Shown here: one piece after another, positions 1 through 10,993 of the stretch | How the letters are laid out: every line of letters begins with the position of its first letter | Numbering within the stretch: the first letter of the stretch is position 1 | Assembly: GCA_051294375.1 (NCBI GenBank) | Contig: CM119263.1 | Location: 30,674,258-30,738,257, forward strand | From: Paraspadella gotoi | Taxonomy: Eukaryota; Chaetognatha | DNA: 64,000 bases | Reading direction: 5' to 3' | Position numbers and translations under genes: made by a program | Notes under the pieces: generated by a model | Told to the model about the DNA's origin: nothing | The model's input: only the letters and a program-made list of their open reading frames with translations | Databases searched by the model: none

Positions 1-440
1 AATATTAAATATTGAATATTGAAGGACCTCCATTATAGCATTTAAAAAGAACGAATTAAAAGATATCAAATTGAGTTCTTAATTAGATTACTGTTATATA
101 GTCCGAAGAATTTGGTGGTGATGACCATTTTTTGATAATTTCATATTTCATGTCAGAAAGGAGCATATTTTAAACATATAAAAGGGTAAAAGGGTATGTC
201 AAAAACAAATTGTTTAATTTTTTTAGAAGTCATATTTAGTATAAAAAGTAGTAGAAGGAAAAAAGAAATTTTTTTGAGAGAACTAGAAGTTATAAAAAGT
301 GTTCAATTTTGGCCCGCCTTACTAGATATATTGCATGTGATTAAACAATGTTATCGGAATAATAATTTTATCAATTTTAAGTATTTTGTAAGTATTTTAA
401 GTATTTTTATTCAGTGAGTAAAATAACAACTTTTTTATTC
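1..440. other. AT-rich intergenic or intronic sequence
   Basis: No convincing gene is visible. A 73-codon open frame at 196-417 has no recognisable domain and typical AT-rich composition. Bases about 60-180 resemble 7921-8090 and, inverted, 11735-11860, so part of this stretch is an old dispersed repeat. Confidence 0.5.
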
Positions 441-1580
441 GCTAATTTTTATCTCGGACTCTCTCTTTCTCTCTCTCTCTTTGCAATTGCGACGATCCTT
501 ATGCTCATTTTTCTGCTCTTTCTCTCTCTCTCTCTCTCTCTCTTTTTCTGCAATTGCGACGATCCTTATGCTTTTAGGATTTTTTTAACTTGCATCATTT
601 TTCTGCTTGCATCATTTTTTCAACTTGCATTTTTTTTAAATTGCATCATTTTTTCACATTAATTAATTAATTAATTAATTAAAACATTTATTAGTAATCA
701 TAAATTAGTAATCATAAATAATAAAGATTCAAATAAATGTGACTTATGTTTTTTCCATTTAAACTCATTTCCACTGGCAAAATTCCGTCAAAACTTTATA
801 TCTAGCTTCTGCACACACTTTCCTACCCGCTCACAAAATTTCATCTCAATCTATTATGGGTTAAAATAAGTAAAAAGAGTCAAGTAAATGTGACTTATAT
901 TTTTTTCATTTAAACTCATTTCCACTCAGCCAATCACGAGTTATTAGGGCTTTTTGCTAAGGTGGGACGGATTGATTGATTAATTAATTAGTGATTAATT
1001 AATTGATTAATTAACTGATCAATTATTTGATTTATTAATACATCCTGCATATACATTTAATATAAAAGGGAAAAAAATCATAATCAATTAGTGAAACAGG
1101 TTTTTTGTTTTTTTCCATTTAAACTCATTTCCACTCAAACGATTCCATCGAAACTTGGTTTCCTGTTCAATCACACACTTTCCTACTCACATACAAAATT
1201 CCAGGTCAATCGCCCCATCCACTCATGAGCAATTGGTGTTCAAATAGTGAATTATATTTTTTTGTTTTTTCCATTTAAACTCATTTCCACTCGGATGATT
1301 CCATCGAAACTTTATATCCAGCTCAATCACACACTTCCCTACCCACACACAAAATTTCATTTAAATCCATCCATCCAATCACGAGTAATTGGTGTTTTTT
1401 GCTAAGGTGGGACGGACGGACGGACGGAGGGAGGGACGGACATCATTTTTTTTGCATAATTTATCATAATTCGATGTTCTGACATGATATAAGTTAGTGC
1501 CCGACAATATTGAGGGGGCGGACCGACGGACCGACAAAGTGAATTATAGAGTCGGAATCTGCTGATAAGCAGATCCGACT
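441..1580 (+). mobile_element. Helentron/DINE-like element H1, 5' truncated
   Basis: The stretch runs from TC-rich microsatellite and short direct repeats (ACTTGCATCATTTTTT-type units near 580-660), through tandem ~110-150 bp modules containing CATTTAAACTCATTTCCACT and CACACTTTCCTACCCACA, to a GGAC-repeat tract near 1405-1440. It ends in the hairpin GTCGGAATCTGC/GCAGATCCGAC at 1550-1580. The same order of modules recurs in about eleven other places in the window, in both orientations. The 5' end motif (AACAAGTTTGAGCAAACAAT) is missing here. Central minisatellites, short inverted subterminal repeats and a 3' hairpin are features of Helentron-associated elements; the class assignment is an inference. 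Confidence 0.6.
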
Positions 1581-2089
1581 AAAAAAAAAAGAATTCAGCA
1601 GAGAAAATAAAGGGACAAAAACTGAGGCGAGTATCGCGACATTGAAATTTTAACCACTCCTTGGACTCCACTTCCACAAACGATGGCACCGCTAACTACA
1701 GACGACGCTGACGCCGCCGTCACCGTGGATTAATCATAAGAGAATCATCGCGACCGTAAATATGCGGCGACAACGACGTCTCTCTCTTTCTTTCTGTCTC
1801 TCTTTCTTTCTTATTTTATCTCTTTCTTTCTTTCTTCTCTTTGTCTTTTTTATTCCTTTTAGTTTTACTCTTTATTTTTTTCTGAATTATTTATAAATAA
1901 ATTCTTTAGTTTATGGTCAAAATAATTCGGTAACTCGAGATTTTTTTTTTTGATTTTGGTTGCTTAGCAGATTTAGTAAGTAATTTAATAATTATTCCTA
2001 AGTTGCCTCACTAACAAAATTAAAAACGTCATATACTTTCATGTATCTCCAAAAGCATTTTTGAAGATCCAAAATAATGTGTTTTTTAG
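1581..2089. other. Intron-like sequence with CT-rich tract
   Basis: No gene is seen. A pyrimidine microsatellite (CT/CTTT units) lies at about 1781-1845. The stretch ends in a polypyrimidine run and AG at 2088-2089, read as the splice acceptor of the channel exon that follows. Confidence 0.4.
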
Positions 2090-2698
2090 ATTCTGAGGTA
2101 TCATTCGAAGAAAAGTTGCTAAATTTAAACTCAGCAAAGGCATATAGTTACATGTTATCAACCCAAATGCTCTTGAAATTTTGTCAAGAATATTCAACTT
2201 GGTATTCTTGGAGAAATTTAGTTCATAGTAATTTTGTTAATATACTTATTTATTTTATGGATTTTAGTCTTTTTTTTGGAAACCAATTTTGCTATACATT
2301 TCAAACAGATAATTTTAGTTTATTTCCATTATTAGTGAGTTTATTATTTAGTTTTTTTGCTACTGCTGTTATAAATGCAAAATATTCAAGTTACTCAATG
2401 GCTTGTTTTTATTATTATAAGGAATATAATATCACAGTTAAAACAGTAAAGAATCTGTTACCAAATTCAGAAAATCTTTTAAAAAAACAATGCTTATCAT
2501 ACCTTCGACTTAATTATTTGGTTTACAATCGTATTTCATTATTGCTTTCTGATGATTTGATTGATCTCCCACAACACTTAAAGCTCTCTGGAAAAATAAA
2601 GAAAAAAATACTAAGGAAGAAAAGTATTTTTTCATATTATGATTACAATTTAAAGCAATCTGTTACAGCCTCTGGAATGTATGTATTCTATCCTCCAG
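2090..2698 (+). CDS. CNG-like channel exon: S5/pore/S6, C-linker, CNBD start (repeat a)
   Basis: This exon encodes about 203 residues of one repeat of a CNG/HCN-type channel: a pore-loop region (FVNILIYFMDFSLFFGNQ), an S6 helix (LFPLLVSLLFSFFATAVINA), then a C-linker (contains LPNSENLLKKQCLSYLRLN and DDLIDLPQHLK) and the first CNBD strand (YVFYPPG). The acceptor is TTTTTTAG at 2088-2089 and the donor is CAG|GTCAGT after 2698; the frame stays open for only two more codons. The exon ends one base into a codon, and the exon at 5110 supplies the other two bases, restoring FYPPG-G. S1-S4 of this repeat must lie upstream of the window or in unseen exons. The canonical GYG filter is absent (SLFFGNQ instead). 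Family assignment rests on domain order, not on a database search. Confidence 0.7.
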
Positions 2699-5109
2699 GT
2701 CAGTAAACATAATTTATTTCAAGGAACAACCCGGTAATGATGATGAAGTTTATAAGAATTTTGATCAACCCCAATAATTTTTCCCTTTATAATTTTTTTA
2801 AAACTTTGACTCAAAATTTCTTTTTTTTAAATTAAGTAAGAATTTATATGTTTAATTATTCAATAATCAAAATAAAGCATTTTTTCGGCTCTATGTATGT
2901 AGTCGGGCATTGCATAAGTTCTCCCCGCCTATAAGCATGATACCTTAACTCGTGACCCGGTGGCTTCCCTACTGCGTCGAAATGCCTGTCGGCGATGGCG
3001 GCCAGTTCCGCCGCTGTCAATGATTCGGCGCGTTCGATAACGTTCGCATTGACCGCTGGAGGGAGGCTTCTAATGACGAGCTACTTCCTGATGTCGTCAA
3101 TGTTGACCGTCGACGATTTCACTACCAAGCGGGCGAGGGGTTGCGACGGTCGCATGTCGTCACTGGAATTCTTGGCCTTAGGTAGGGGTAGCCGCACTCA
3201 ATGGGGTGAGTCAAAAATTTAGAGTGAGTACATGCTCAAACGAATATTTAGACATTTTTAAGAATACTTTCAATGGACAAAAAATTTCTAATATGGCTCT
3301 ATACCCTAGTAATTAATTTTTTAATATTTATTTATAGATAGGAAAGGTCAAAAAATTTTTTTTGAATTTTTTAATTTTAAGATCAGATTCAGATAGCTCA
3401 TAAAAAGTTGTCTACACAAAGTATGATTCTTTTTTAAATATTTTTATGATAAGCGTGTCAAAAATAAGAAAAACTATAAAAAATCATCATCATCATCATC
3501 TTTCGATGATTTTATCAGTTTTTCTATATTTTCACTTAGAAAACGTAAGAATTTTTAAAAGCTGTAATTATATTTCTTGTTTAACTTTTTATGCTCTATC
3601 AGAATCCATCAAAAAATTTTAAGATTTTAAAAAAATATTTTTTGCTCTATATAGTAATATAATATTTTTAATTAGGCGAGTACCTTCAGAAGAAAGCATT
3701 TTTGACAAAAAATATTTTAATACCATAATCTATGTTCATGATAGATTATTTTAACGCTGTATACATTAGCATTTAAATTTCATCGGCTATGGCTACCTTA
3801 GGGAGCGTCTCGGCTTGCTGGCGCTTCGTCAAACAGTATTCGGAACACAGATATTCGATTAAGGCCGACCGCCACTGCCATTGTCGAGGGCGCGTCCGCG
3901 AAGGCGTTTGTGTTGGCGGAAGGAAAAGTAAATAGTAGCATAGTAGCATGATAAAATGTTATTTTAAATATATAAAATTATAAATTAAAAGTTATTTTCA
4001 GTTTAATATAAACAGTTTGGATGTCTACCTTTTTGTCTGTGAAAAAATAAATAATAATAATCATTTTTCATTAAGTTTAACTGAAACAAAAAGCTTGACC
4101 CACTGCTTGTTTATCATATTACAATTTTAAATAAATACAAATGCAAACATATATTTTTTAAATTTTATTTTATTTTAAGCTTTTATCATTTTTTTAATAT
4201 TATATATATATATAATAACATCTAATATTCTCAATTTGAGCAAAGCTTTACTTCTTTAAAGATTTTGAAAAAAATATTTCACTTGACCAATGGTCATTCA
4301 GAATTTTAGTTTTGCATAAAAAATAAAGATATCAAAAAACGAAAAACATCAGATTGTTCCAAAATCGAATGCCTTGAATCTGATATTTTTCAAAATGCAA
4401 AATTTTGGTTCATAGTCTAGATCTAAAATTCTGAACACAAAAATGTTTTTTTTCAAAAATTGAATTATTCTATCTTCTTCAATAATTAAAAATTAATTAA
4501 GCATATTATTCTTGTATATTAAGCAGCCAAATTTATCATGCATATTGGCAAAAGATTGCTTTTTTGAAAAATCTTTTTGAAAATCTTTGCTATTGATGAT
4601 GATGGTCTATTACAATGAACAAGTTCAAATATAGATAAAAAGAAAAAAATATTTTGTACTATTCCCAGATAAAAAATTATTTACTAATGGGTCTGAAATA
4701 TTGCTCTTTTTCTGTAGATAATGAATATCTATTGTTAAAGCTCATTATGTACATTCGTAAGGTAACCAAGGCTCTTAACATAACGTTACTACAATTTTTT
4801 GTAAGCATTTTTCTGGACTTTTTGTCAGATTTCTTCTTTTCCTGACCCTATTGCCCTTCTTGTGGGTGGTTGACACTCATGGAGACAGTACCTTAGGTCT
4901 CCGAGTACCAAACAACAACTATAGCTAAAAGATTATGAATCAAATATGGCGACAGGTGTAGTAAAAATGATCATAAGTAGGGTGGGAAGCAAATTAAGCA
5001 TGATCCGTCTCTGCGTCGTAACAAAATAAATTTTTGTTTTCACTAAACCACTAATCAATAATCCATTATGATTTATAGTCAAAAATTATTACCCGCCTTT
5101 ATTTGTTAG
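2699..5109 (+). other. Intron between channel exons, with old repeats
   Basis: GT at 2699 and AG at 5108-5109 bound a 2411 bp intron. It holds a retrotransposon gag remnant (2900-3215, minus), a second GC-richer patch (3781-3925), and an AT-rich segment at about 3380-3670 with an (ATC)n core that is similar to 59230-59500. A 63-codon frame at 4654-4845 has no recognisable feature. Confidence 0.55.
2900..3215 (-). pseudogene. Retrotransposon Gag remnant
   Basis: Read on the minus strand this GC-richer island encodes LPPAVNANVIERAESLTAAE followed by LAAIADRHFDAVG, a pattern typical of the C-terminal capsid part of Ty3/Gypsy Gag (LP..v.a.l......l..lA.iAD). An in-frame stop lies just upstream (DIRK-stop), so it is broken. 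It is an island in AT-rich intron sequence. The GC-rich patch at 3781-3925 could be a more N-terminal piece of the same element, but I could not align it. Confidence 0.5.
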
Positions 5110-7121
5110 GATTTACTGTATGGTCTTCAGACTCGCAGTTTTCTGTACTCCATATTATAAGAGGTGTTTGTGTATCTATAGATAAGATTGGAGTTATGAC
5201 AAAATATACTGCAGAAGATGTAGTTGGAATGAGTAGTTATTGGTTTAAAAAACAACCATCAACTCTCATTTGTAAAACTTATGTTTTTGGTTTTTTTATT
5301 GGGAAAGAGGTATATCTCAAGAGTTTTCTAGAATCATTTTTTTCAGATACAATTCAGGTTTACATGAGAATTGCCCCAGTTATTGAATTTGAGTCAAACA
5401 CATTAAAAAGCATCAGCACAGAACAAAAATATGTAGAGAACAAATTAATTTCAGAATTCTCTCAAACTTATACCTTAAATATAAAAGAAAGAAAAAATCG
5501 GTTTACTAAACATTTAATTCTTCAGAATTGTATCCAGAATTTGCAAATACAATTATTTATTCACTGTTTTTTAATGGGAATGTTATATATAGTATCTGTA
5601 GTATTATCTATTATTCAAATACAGTTTTTAGATTATCCAAGATATTTATGGCTTATACACTCCGTTTTAGATAGCTTAATAATTATGGATGGGTATTTCA
5701 TATTTCAGCAAAACCTTAAATATTCCCTCTCATCAATAAAATTTTCATTTATTTATTACACTTTTTTGGTCTTTCCTTTAGATATTTTCTTTGTGAATAG
5801 TTCGTCAAAATTTTTCATCTTATTACGATCATATCGGATAATTAGATTACTTGAACCATTTAGAAGAATTTCTGCTTTCAAAAAGTTATGTCCTGAATAC
5901 TTGAATCTTATCTTTGGTTGGGAAGTTATTTTAAGAACAATATTACACATATTGGTTTTATCGTTTTTTATAGATATTTATTGGTGTCGTTTGGATAATT
6001 CAATATCATGTAAAAATAATATCATAGCGAGTTATTTTCTTATACCTAATGGAATAAAAAATATTAAAAAGATATTAGAAAATTCATTTAAAACTACAGA
6101 TTTGAATGAAAAATATTTTCCTATATTTCAGGAAAATGACAATAATTATTATTTGCTTGGTTCTTTACAAGAATACATAAAACTGATAAATCAAAGTATT
6201 GTTTCTTATAGTTTGCCCATATTATATGGACAAGCGATTCACACTGTCATATTAAGTGAATCTGATTTGACTTTTTATTCGATTGGTATTTATGAAGCTA
6301 TAAATATCTTTACCTTTACTGGATTGCCTATCAGCCCATTTAGTAAAGAAATGTTTGTATTACCATCAATTTTAATGTTTCTCGTGATCTTTTTTTTAAG
6401 TTATTTCCATTCTTTGTACATACTTGGAAGTATAGCAGGAGTGTTCACTTCAATTGATCACACAAATTTAAAACGACAAGAGAAAGTAAAAAACCTTAAA
6501 TTTTTTCTTGAATCTAAAGAAATTGAAAATTGTTTAATTAAAGAAGCAATTTCTTGTCTGGAACTTTATTTTTCTACTAAAGAATACTTAATTTCCTTAC
6601 TGACTTATGAAGCCATAAATCCAAGAACATGGTCATCAATTAATTTTAATTCCCATCAAATAATTTTTAAAAAGTTGGGATTTTTCAATACAGTCCCTTG
6701 TGATCAACTTTACTACGCTAGTAGTACATTGAAAAAAATTTCAATTTGTTCTAATCAAGTAATTTTAAATGAAGGTCAAATAGTAGACTTTATAAAGATT
6801 CTTCTCACTGGAACCTTGATATTTGTTCCTAAGGTACCTCATAAGTCAAACATATCAACATTAAAGGATACAAAAAATCTTCCTTCATCTTATTGTTTAA
6901 AGCCCGGGGAATGCCTGGGACTGCGAAACATAAATCCAACTCTATTTAAACTGGAAATTTGGCCTTACCAAATAGTAACCGCTGAAGATTGTGTTTTTTT
7001 AAAAATATCTTATAACGATTTAAATGCACTTGAAGAAAAAGCAGAAATTTTTGTAAAAAAATTGTATGAAGCTTCTGAAAAAACTTACTCCAACATAACA
7101 AATTTTAATCAGGCTGACTAG
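5110..7121 (+). CDS. CNG-like channel exon: CNBD a, full repeat b (S1-S6, C-linker, CNBD)
   Basis: One ~2.0 kb exon. Residues about 1-80 complete the CNBD of repeat a. After a linker (KERKNRFTKHLI) come S1 (LFIHCFLMGMLYIVSVVLS), S2/S3 (through FLVFPLDIFFV), an Arg-rich S4 (LLRSYRIIRLLEPFRRI), S5, a pore loop (EAINIFTFTGLPISPFSKE), S6 (PSILMFLVIFFLSYF), a C-linker, and a CNBD-like beta roll (VILNEGQIVDFIKILLTGTL, then KPGECLGL). A stop is at 7119-7121. The filter reads TGLP where K+ channels have GYGD. The Arg-Thr/Ser-Ala nucleotide-contact motif is not visible in either CNBD. Tandem S1-S6/CNBD repeats match CNGK-type pseudotetramers. The frame may genuinely terminate here, or a donor before the stop (for instance GTAAAA near 7050) may continue to later exons. 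Confidence 0.75.
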
Positions 7122-7389
7122 ACAATTGTTCCTTCATTTTATAATTCAAATATTTAAAATGACAGTTTGTATATTTGTTAGTTTGCTTCAGTTTATAATT
7201 ACATCTTGTTTAATGGTTAACATTTTAATAATTTTTAATTTATTGTAAATCGCTTTACTCGCTCTAATCGCTTTACTCACTCCGCGAGTACTCGCGGCGC
7301 AACTAAAAATGTCACGTGTTGAAAAATTAGTTAATTTCATTATCAAATACATTTTTTTGCACGTAAATAGTTTTTATTATCTAGTACGA
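7122..7389. other. AT-rich sequence after channel exon b
   Basis: This is 3'UTR or intron; no clear AATAAA is seen close to the stop. The GC-rich patch ACTCCGCGAGTACTCGCGGC at about 7279-7298 recurs inverted near 35720-35750, so it is repeat-derived. Confidence 0.35.
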
Positions 7390-7875
7390 CCTCCCTAAGA
7401 CTGAATAACTGGAAATTAAGTTTCGATGGAATCGTCTGAGTGGAAATGAGTTTAAATAGAAAAAACAAAAAACCTGTTTCACTAATTGATCATGCTTCTT
7501 GCATTTACATTTAAAATAAAAAGAAAAAGATGTATTAATAAATCAAATAATTAATCAGTTAATTAATCTATTAGTCAATTGATTATTCAATGAATCAATT
7601 TATCTAGTTATCTATTAATTAATTCAATCAATTAATTTATAAATTAATTAATTATTTAATCAATCAATCAAGTCAAACGTTATCGGCATTATTGTCGTCG
7701 TCGCCATCATCGTCGTCGTTGATTTTGTAGTGGTCAGTGACGAAAAGACCTAAAAACAAACATTTTGGATCAAATTAATTAATTTATTAATTAAATTATT
7801 ATTTTAGTTTATATAGTTTGTATTGATTAATTAATTGATCGTGGGCAGTTCCGACATTGTTTGCTCAAACTTGTT
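7390..7875 (-). mobile_element. Helentron/DINE-like element H2, 3' truncated
   Basis: It is the reverse-oriented copy of the H family: the module with AGTGGAAATGAGTTTAAAT, then ATTAATTA-rich spacer, then the 5' terminus CCGACATTGTTTGCTCAAAC at about 7853-7872. The 3' hairpin is absent. Confidence 0.55.
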
Positions 7876-8099
7876 TTTTCATGCATCAAAAAAAAATTAA
7901 AAAAATTCTCTATAATATGAATAATACTTGATCATTAGAGCGTTCAAAGATAACAATAAAAGAATTCTGAATGGATTAAATATTTTAGTATATATTTTGT
8001 TACCTTTTAATGTAATAAGGTCCAAAGAATTCGATAATGATAACCATTTTTTTGTATAGTTTCATCTGCCTTGTCGGAAATGCCGATTTTTGAAGCATA

Positions 8100-8216
8100 T
8101 ATGGCCTCTCGAGGGATTTAAATCGTTTAAGAAAGAAATCCGCCGTTCCGGGTAGCGAACCCGGGCTCGCGTCTGGGACAGTAAGATTTCCAATCAAGAG
8201 CCACCCAGGCTGCTAC
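8100..8216 (-). other. tRNA-like sequence (Pol III promoter-like)
   Basis: On the minus strand a GGTTCGCTACC B-box-like core sits inside a T-arm-like hairpin (CCGGGTTCGCTACCCGG). It is preceded by GGGTGGCTCTTGATTGG, which resembles an A box. A full cloverleaf was not resolved, so this is more likely a tRNA-derived repeat fragment than a working tRNA gene. Confidence 0.3.
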
Positions 8217-8396
8217 AAAAACGCGACTTTGATTCTAAACTTAATGATTGAACAAAATGAAACATTTTGTTTTTACAATGTTTTAATATCTTTTGTTATT
8301 CACTGTTTACTTTATCAATTGTGGTCTCAAGAAATTCTGTTGGATTTTTATCTTGATGTAAAATACTACTTCATCACAACTCGTTTTTATTTCTAT

Positions 8397-8991
8397 TGAA
8401 GAGGCTGGTTGTACAGGGCGCCACACCCGCAGCGGTGTCACCTCGTGGCGACAGCGAGACAGCATGTTCATATAGTCCAGAGCTTTGGATCTGGCAGTAG
8501 GCGTTTGCCTACAGTCGGGTTACCCGGTCCATCCCACTTTCTACATGTCAACCTCAGGGCTCAAACCAGGGACACACATTGGGATGGTGCATTAGTCCAC
8601 TGAGCCACTGCGAAAGAAAAAGCTTTAATCCATCTGTGGTGATAGGGCCACCAGACAGCAGCCCCCAGGACTGTCACATATGAGAGTATGAAGTAGGGGA
8701 TGAAACGCATGTCTCTCCGCTGAACCTCTCTTCATTCTGGTGGCCTTGCTTTGAGTGGCAGCTGCGTAGCTCAAACCACATCAAGGGCAGAGGAATATTA
8801 TCATGCCCGGTTTGCATGTTTAGATCACGTCGGGCTCACCATTGAAGAGGCTGGTTTTACAGGGCGCCACACCCGCAGCGCTCAGGGCTCGAATCAGGGA
8901 CGCACATTGGGATGGTGCATAAGTCCACTGAGCCACTGAGGCGCAGCGAAAGAAACAGCTTTAATCCATCTGTGGTGATAGGACCACCAGA
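8397..8991 (-). mobile_element. TRIM-like element, family B copy 1
   Basis: On the minus strand the terminal direct repeats begin TCTGGTGG and end CCTCTTCA. The left copy spans 8397-8655; the right copy (8843-8991) has lost about 110 bp internally. The 187 bp centre begins one base after the upstream repeat with TGGTGAGCCCGAC (primer-binding-site-like) and has a G-run before the second repeat (CCTGGGGGCTGC). Flanks CTAT and CAAT are an imperfect 4 bp duplication. The terminal repeat contains a perfect Pol III A box (TGGCTCAGTGG) and B-box sequence. No coding capacity. Confidence 0.7.
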
Positions 8992-9139
8992 CAATCATCA
9001 AATTTAAGAAATACATTAACTCATGATATGAAAAGTTTCATTGAATTAAAAACTTATTCTTCATATTACTCAAGTGAAACGCCATCTATTAATCTATAAT
9101 CGAATTAATAACTTATTTCTACAAATAATGTAATCAGCA

Positions 9140-9300
9140 AATAAGTGATTAAATGAATGACACGCCTTTCCTACAACTTCGATATATAAAGAGAACCAAG
9201 ACTTTATATCTCATCGTCTTAGAACCGTGGCATTCTAGTTGTCACGCTCACGTCTCACTCTGTGGCGGCAACGTGACCGCGCTACACATATAAGGTGCTA
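9140..9300 (-). repeat. LTR-like repeat R, copy 1
   Basis: The minus-strand block starting TGTAGCGCGGTCACG shares an ordered set of words with 46540-46727 (GTGACAACTrGArTGyCACGGT and aGGCGTG). It begins TGT like an LTR. No partner repeat or primer site was found, so it may be a solo LTR of an unseen element. Confidence 0.4.
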
Positions 9301-9563
9301 TTAAAATGGCGCAAACATTGAAGCATATGAGAAACTCAAATTATTAAAATTTTATAAAAGTTATATTTAGCTTCCATAATATAAAAATAGAAACTGTAAA
9401 GTACTTTGACGCTTCATGCCCGCAGAGTAAAAATATTTTAGTAAGTTTATTTATAAATTTTTTATTTTAGATTATTAGCTATTGTATTTTGACTTTCTTT
9501 TTTGCTATTTAGAATAGTTAGAGATGAAACGAAAAATTCGTTGTAATAGCAATTTTATTTTTA

Positions 9564-9613
9564 TTAATGTACATGTTTCGACTCTTAGTTTTTGCGAGTC
9601 TTCATCAGCAAGT
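9564..9613 (-). ncRNA. Hammerhead ribozyme motif 1
   Basis: On the minus strand: CTGATGA, an extra A, stem II GACTC/GAGTC with an 11 nt loop, GAAA, then CATGTA (NUH cleavage triplet GUA). Helix I pairing is weak. The helix III side is the short palindrome ACATGT, as in minimal type I hammerheads of Penelope-like elements. Confidence 0.65.
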
Positions 9614-9648
9614 GAATTCAATAGACCAAAATTTTTAAACATTAGTTT

Positions 9649-9679
<31 letters not shown>

Positions 9680-10002
9680 TTTCCAACAAAGAATTGAGCA
9701 AGGATAGTGGTCAGATGTGAGGACAGGTGAAAGTAGGGAAAGAGAGAGTAAATGATTTTTGAAATTGGTGAAAAGAAAAAGAGAGAGAGAGAGAGAGACA
9801 CAGGGATCAATACATTAGGCAATGTACAACAGTGAAAAATTTTTTAGAAAAACTAAATATTTAACAAAAGTAATAATAAATTAATTGTTAGCTGATGATT
9901 GTTAGTAAGAGAAAATGAAATAAAGAATAAGTGATGAGGGATAGATAAGTTAAAGATAAGTGAAATAGTAAGGTAAGAAAAAGAGCTCAAAAATGAGCTG
10001 CC

Positions 10003-10440
10003 CCCCCCCAGCCGGGCAAATGTGGGACGTTAACGATGTAGTCGGGTCATTGGCCTGTCATAGGCTGAGATGATATTGTGGTGGAATGGGACAGGGCTGG
10101 ATCTGGTAATGATCCGGCTGGAAAAATGCCTAGTGCCACTCGAATATCTCTCTGACCTGATAGGCCTGCCGAAGGCCCTCCTCTCACCTGACAGTGAGGT
10201 GGGCGATTGCCTGTTCGGGCCTGTTTGGGGACAGGTGATACAGACTCCTCTCCCTCCTCTTGTAGCTGTCGTTTTGGGCGACGCTCAGCACGAGAAGAGT
10301 CGCGCCAAGTTGCTGCAAGCTCGGTTGAGGCATCGGACGTCCATTGCCTGCTGAGAGCCTCCGCCTGACCCGTTGAGTGAGGACAGGGGAATCACCGTGC
10401 GGCTGAGGTGGCGTTGGTGCTCCACCACAGTTTTGATAAG
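10003..10440. other. GC-balanced cargo of the hammerhead-bounded element
   Basis: Composition differs sharply from the AT-rich surroundings. A 94-codon frame on + (10070-10354) and a 68-codon frame on - (10285-10491) are present, but neither shows a recognisable domain (no GIY-YIG, no reverse-transcriptase motif). It starts next to a C9 run at about 10003. Confidence 0.3.
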
Positions 10441-10993
10441 CGAATCATAGCTTGGAGGGAGTTCGAATCGTTCGAGTCGAAACATGTACATTAATAAAAA
10501 TAAAATTGCTATTACAACGAATTTTTCGTTTCATCTCTAAGATTATTAGCTATATTTATTATTAATTAATAGTAAAAAATAGAATAGAATTCTTTGCAAA
10601 AAGTTGATGAAAGAAAATATAATCTTTTTTAACAAATGCTTTCATTAAGTGGGTTAGAAGTAAAAATATTAAAAACTACGATTTTTTTTTAATTTTTTCA
10701 TGTTTAACTTAAAATTATAGTTTTTTCTTTAAATTTTGACCAACTTATTTTCTTACATCAACTTTCTGCAAGGAATGCGAATTCGGGTTTAAAATCTTAA
10801 AATTATCATTTTTTAACTTTTGCTTAATTTTTACTCATAGTTACTATTTACTAATAAATATGGTAAATAACTTTTAATAATCATAAAATTTAAAAATAAA
10901 CTTACCAAAATATGTTTATAGGTCTTTATTTTTACATTTTATTTTATTTGAAATTGTATAAAATCTTAATAATTTGATTTATTTTAATTTATA

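Larger units (their letters stand above)
9526..10536. mobile_element. Element bounded by inverted hammerhead-containing ends
   Basis: About 60 bp at 9526-9586 (AGATGAAACGAAAAATTCGT through ACATGTTTCGACTC) recur as an almost perfect inverted copy at 10473-10536. The left end holds a complete hammerhead motif on the minus strand; the right end keeps only the 3' half. Between them are GA-rich microsatellite (9645-9800) and a GC-balanced 10003-10440 segment with no recognised protein. Inverted or direct terminal repeats with hammerheads are known in Penelope-like elements. No reverse transcriptase is present here. Confidence 0.55.

Noticed and set aside
414-662. Leu/Ser-rich frames over CT/GA microsatellites (also 9505-9822, 17466-17777, 30522-30875, 40482-40787, 44098-44386)
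   Set aside because: Low-complexity translations of dinucleotide repeats inside known repeat families.
2995-3222. 75-codon plus-strand frame in a GC-rich island
   Set aside because: The minus strand of the same island reads as Gag; the plus frame is its shadow.
8409-8939. Frames at 8409-8603 and 8751-8939
   Set aside because: They are translations of TRIM family B terminal repeats and centre.
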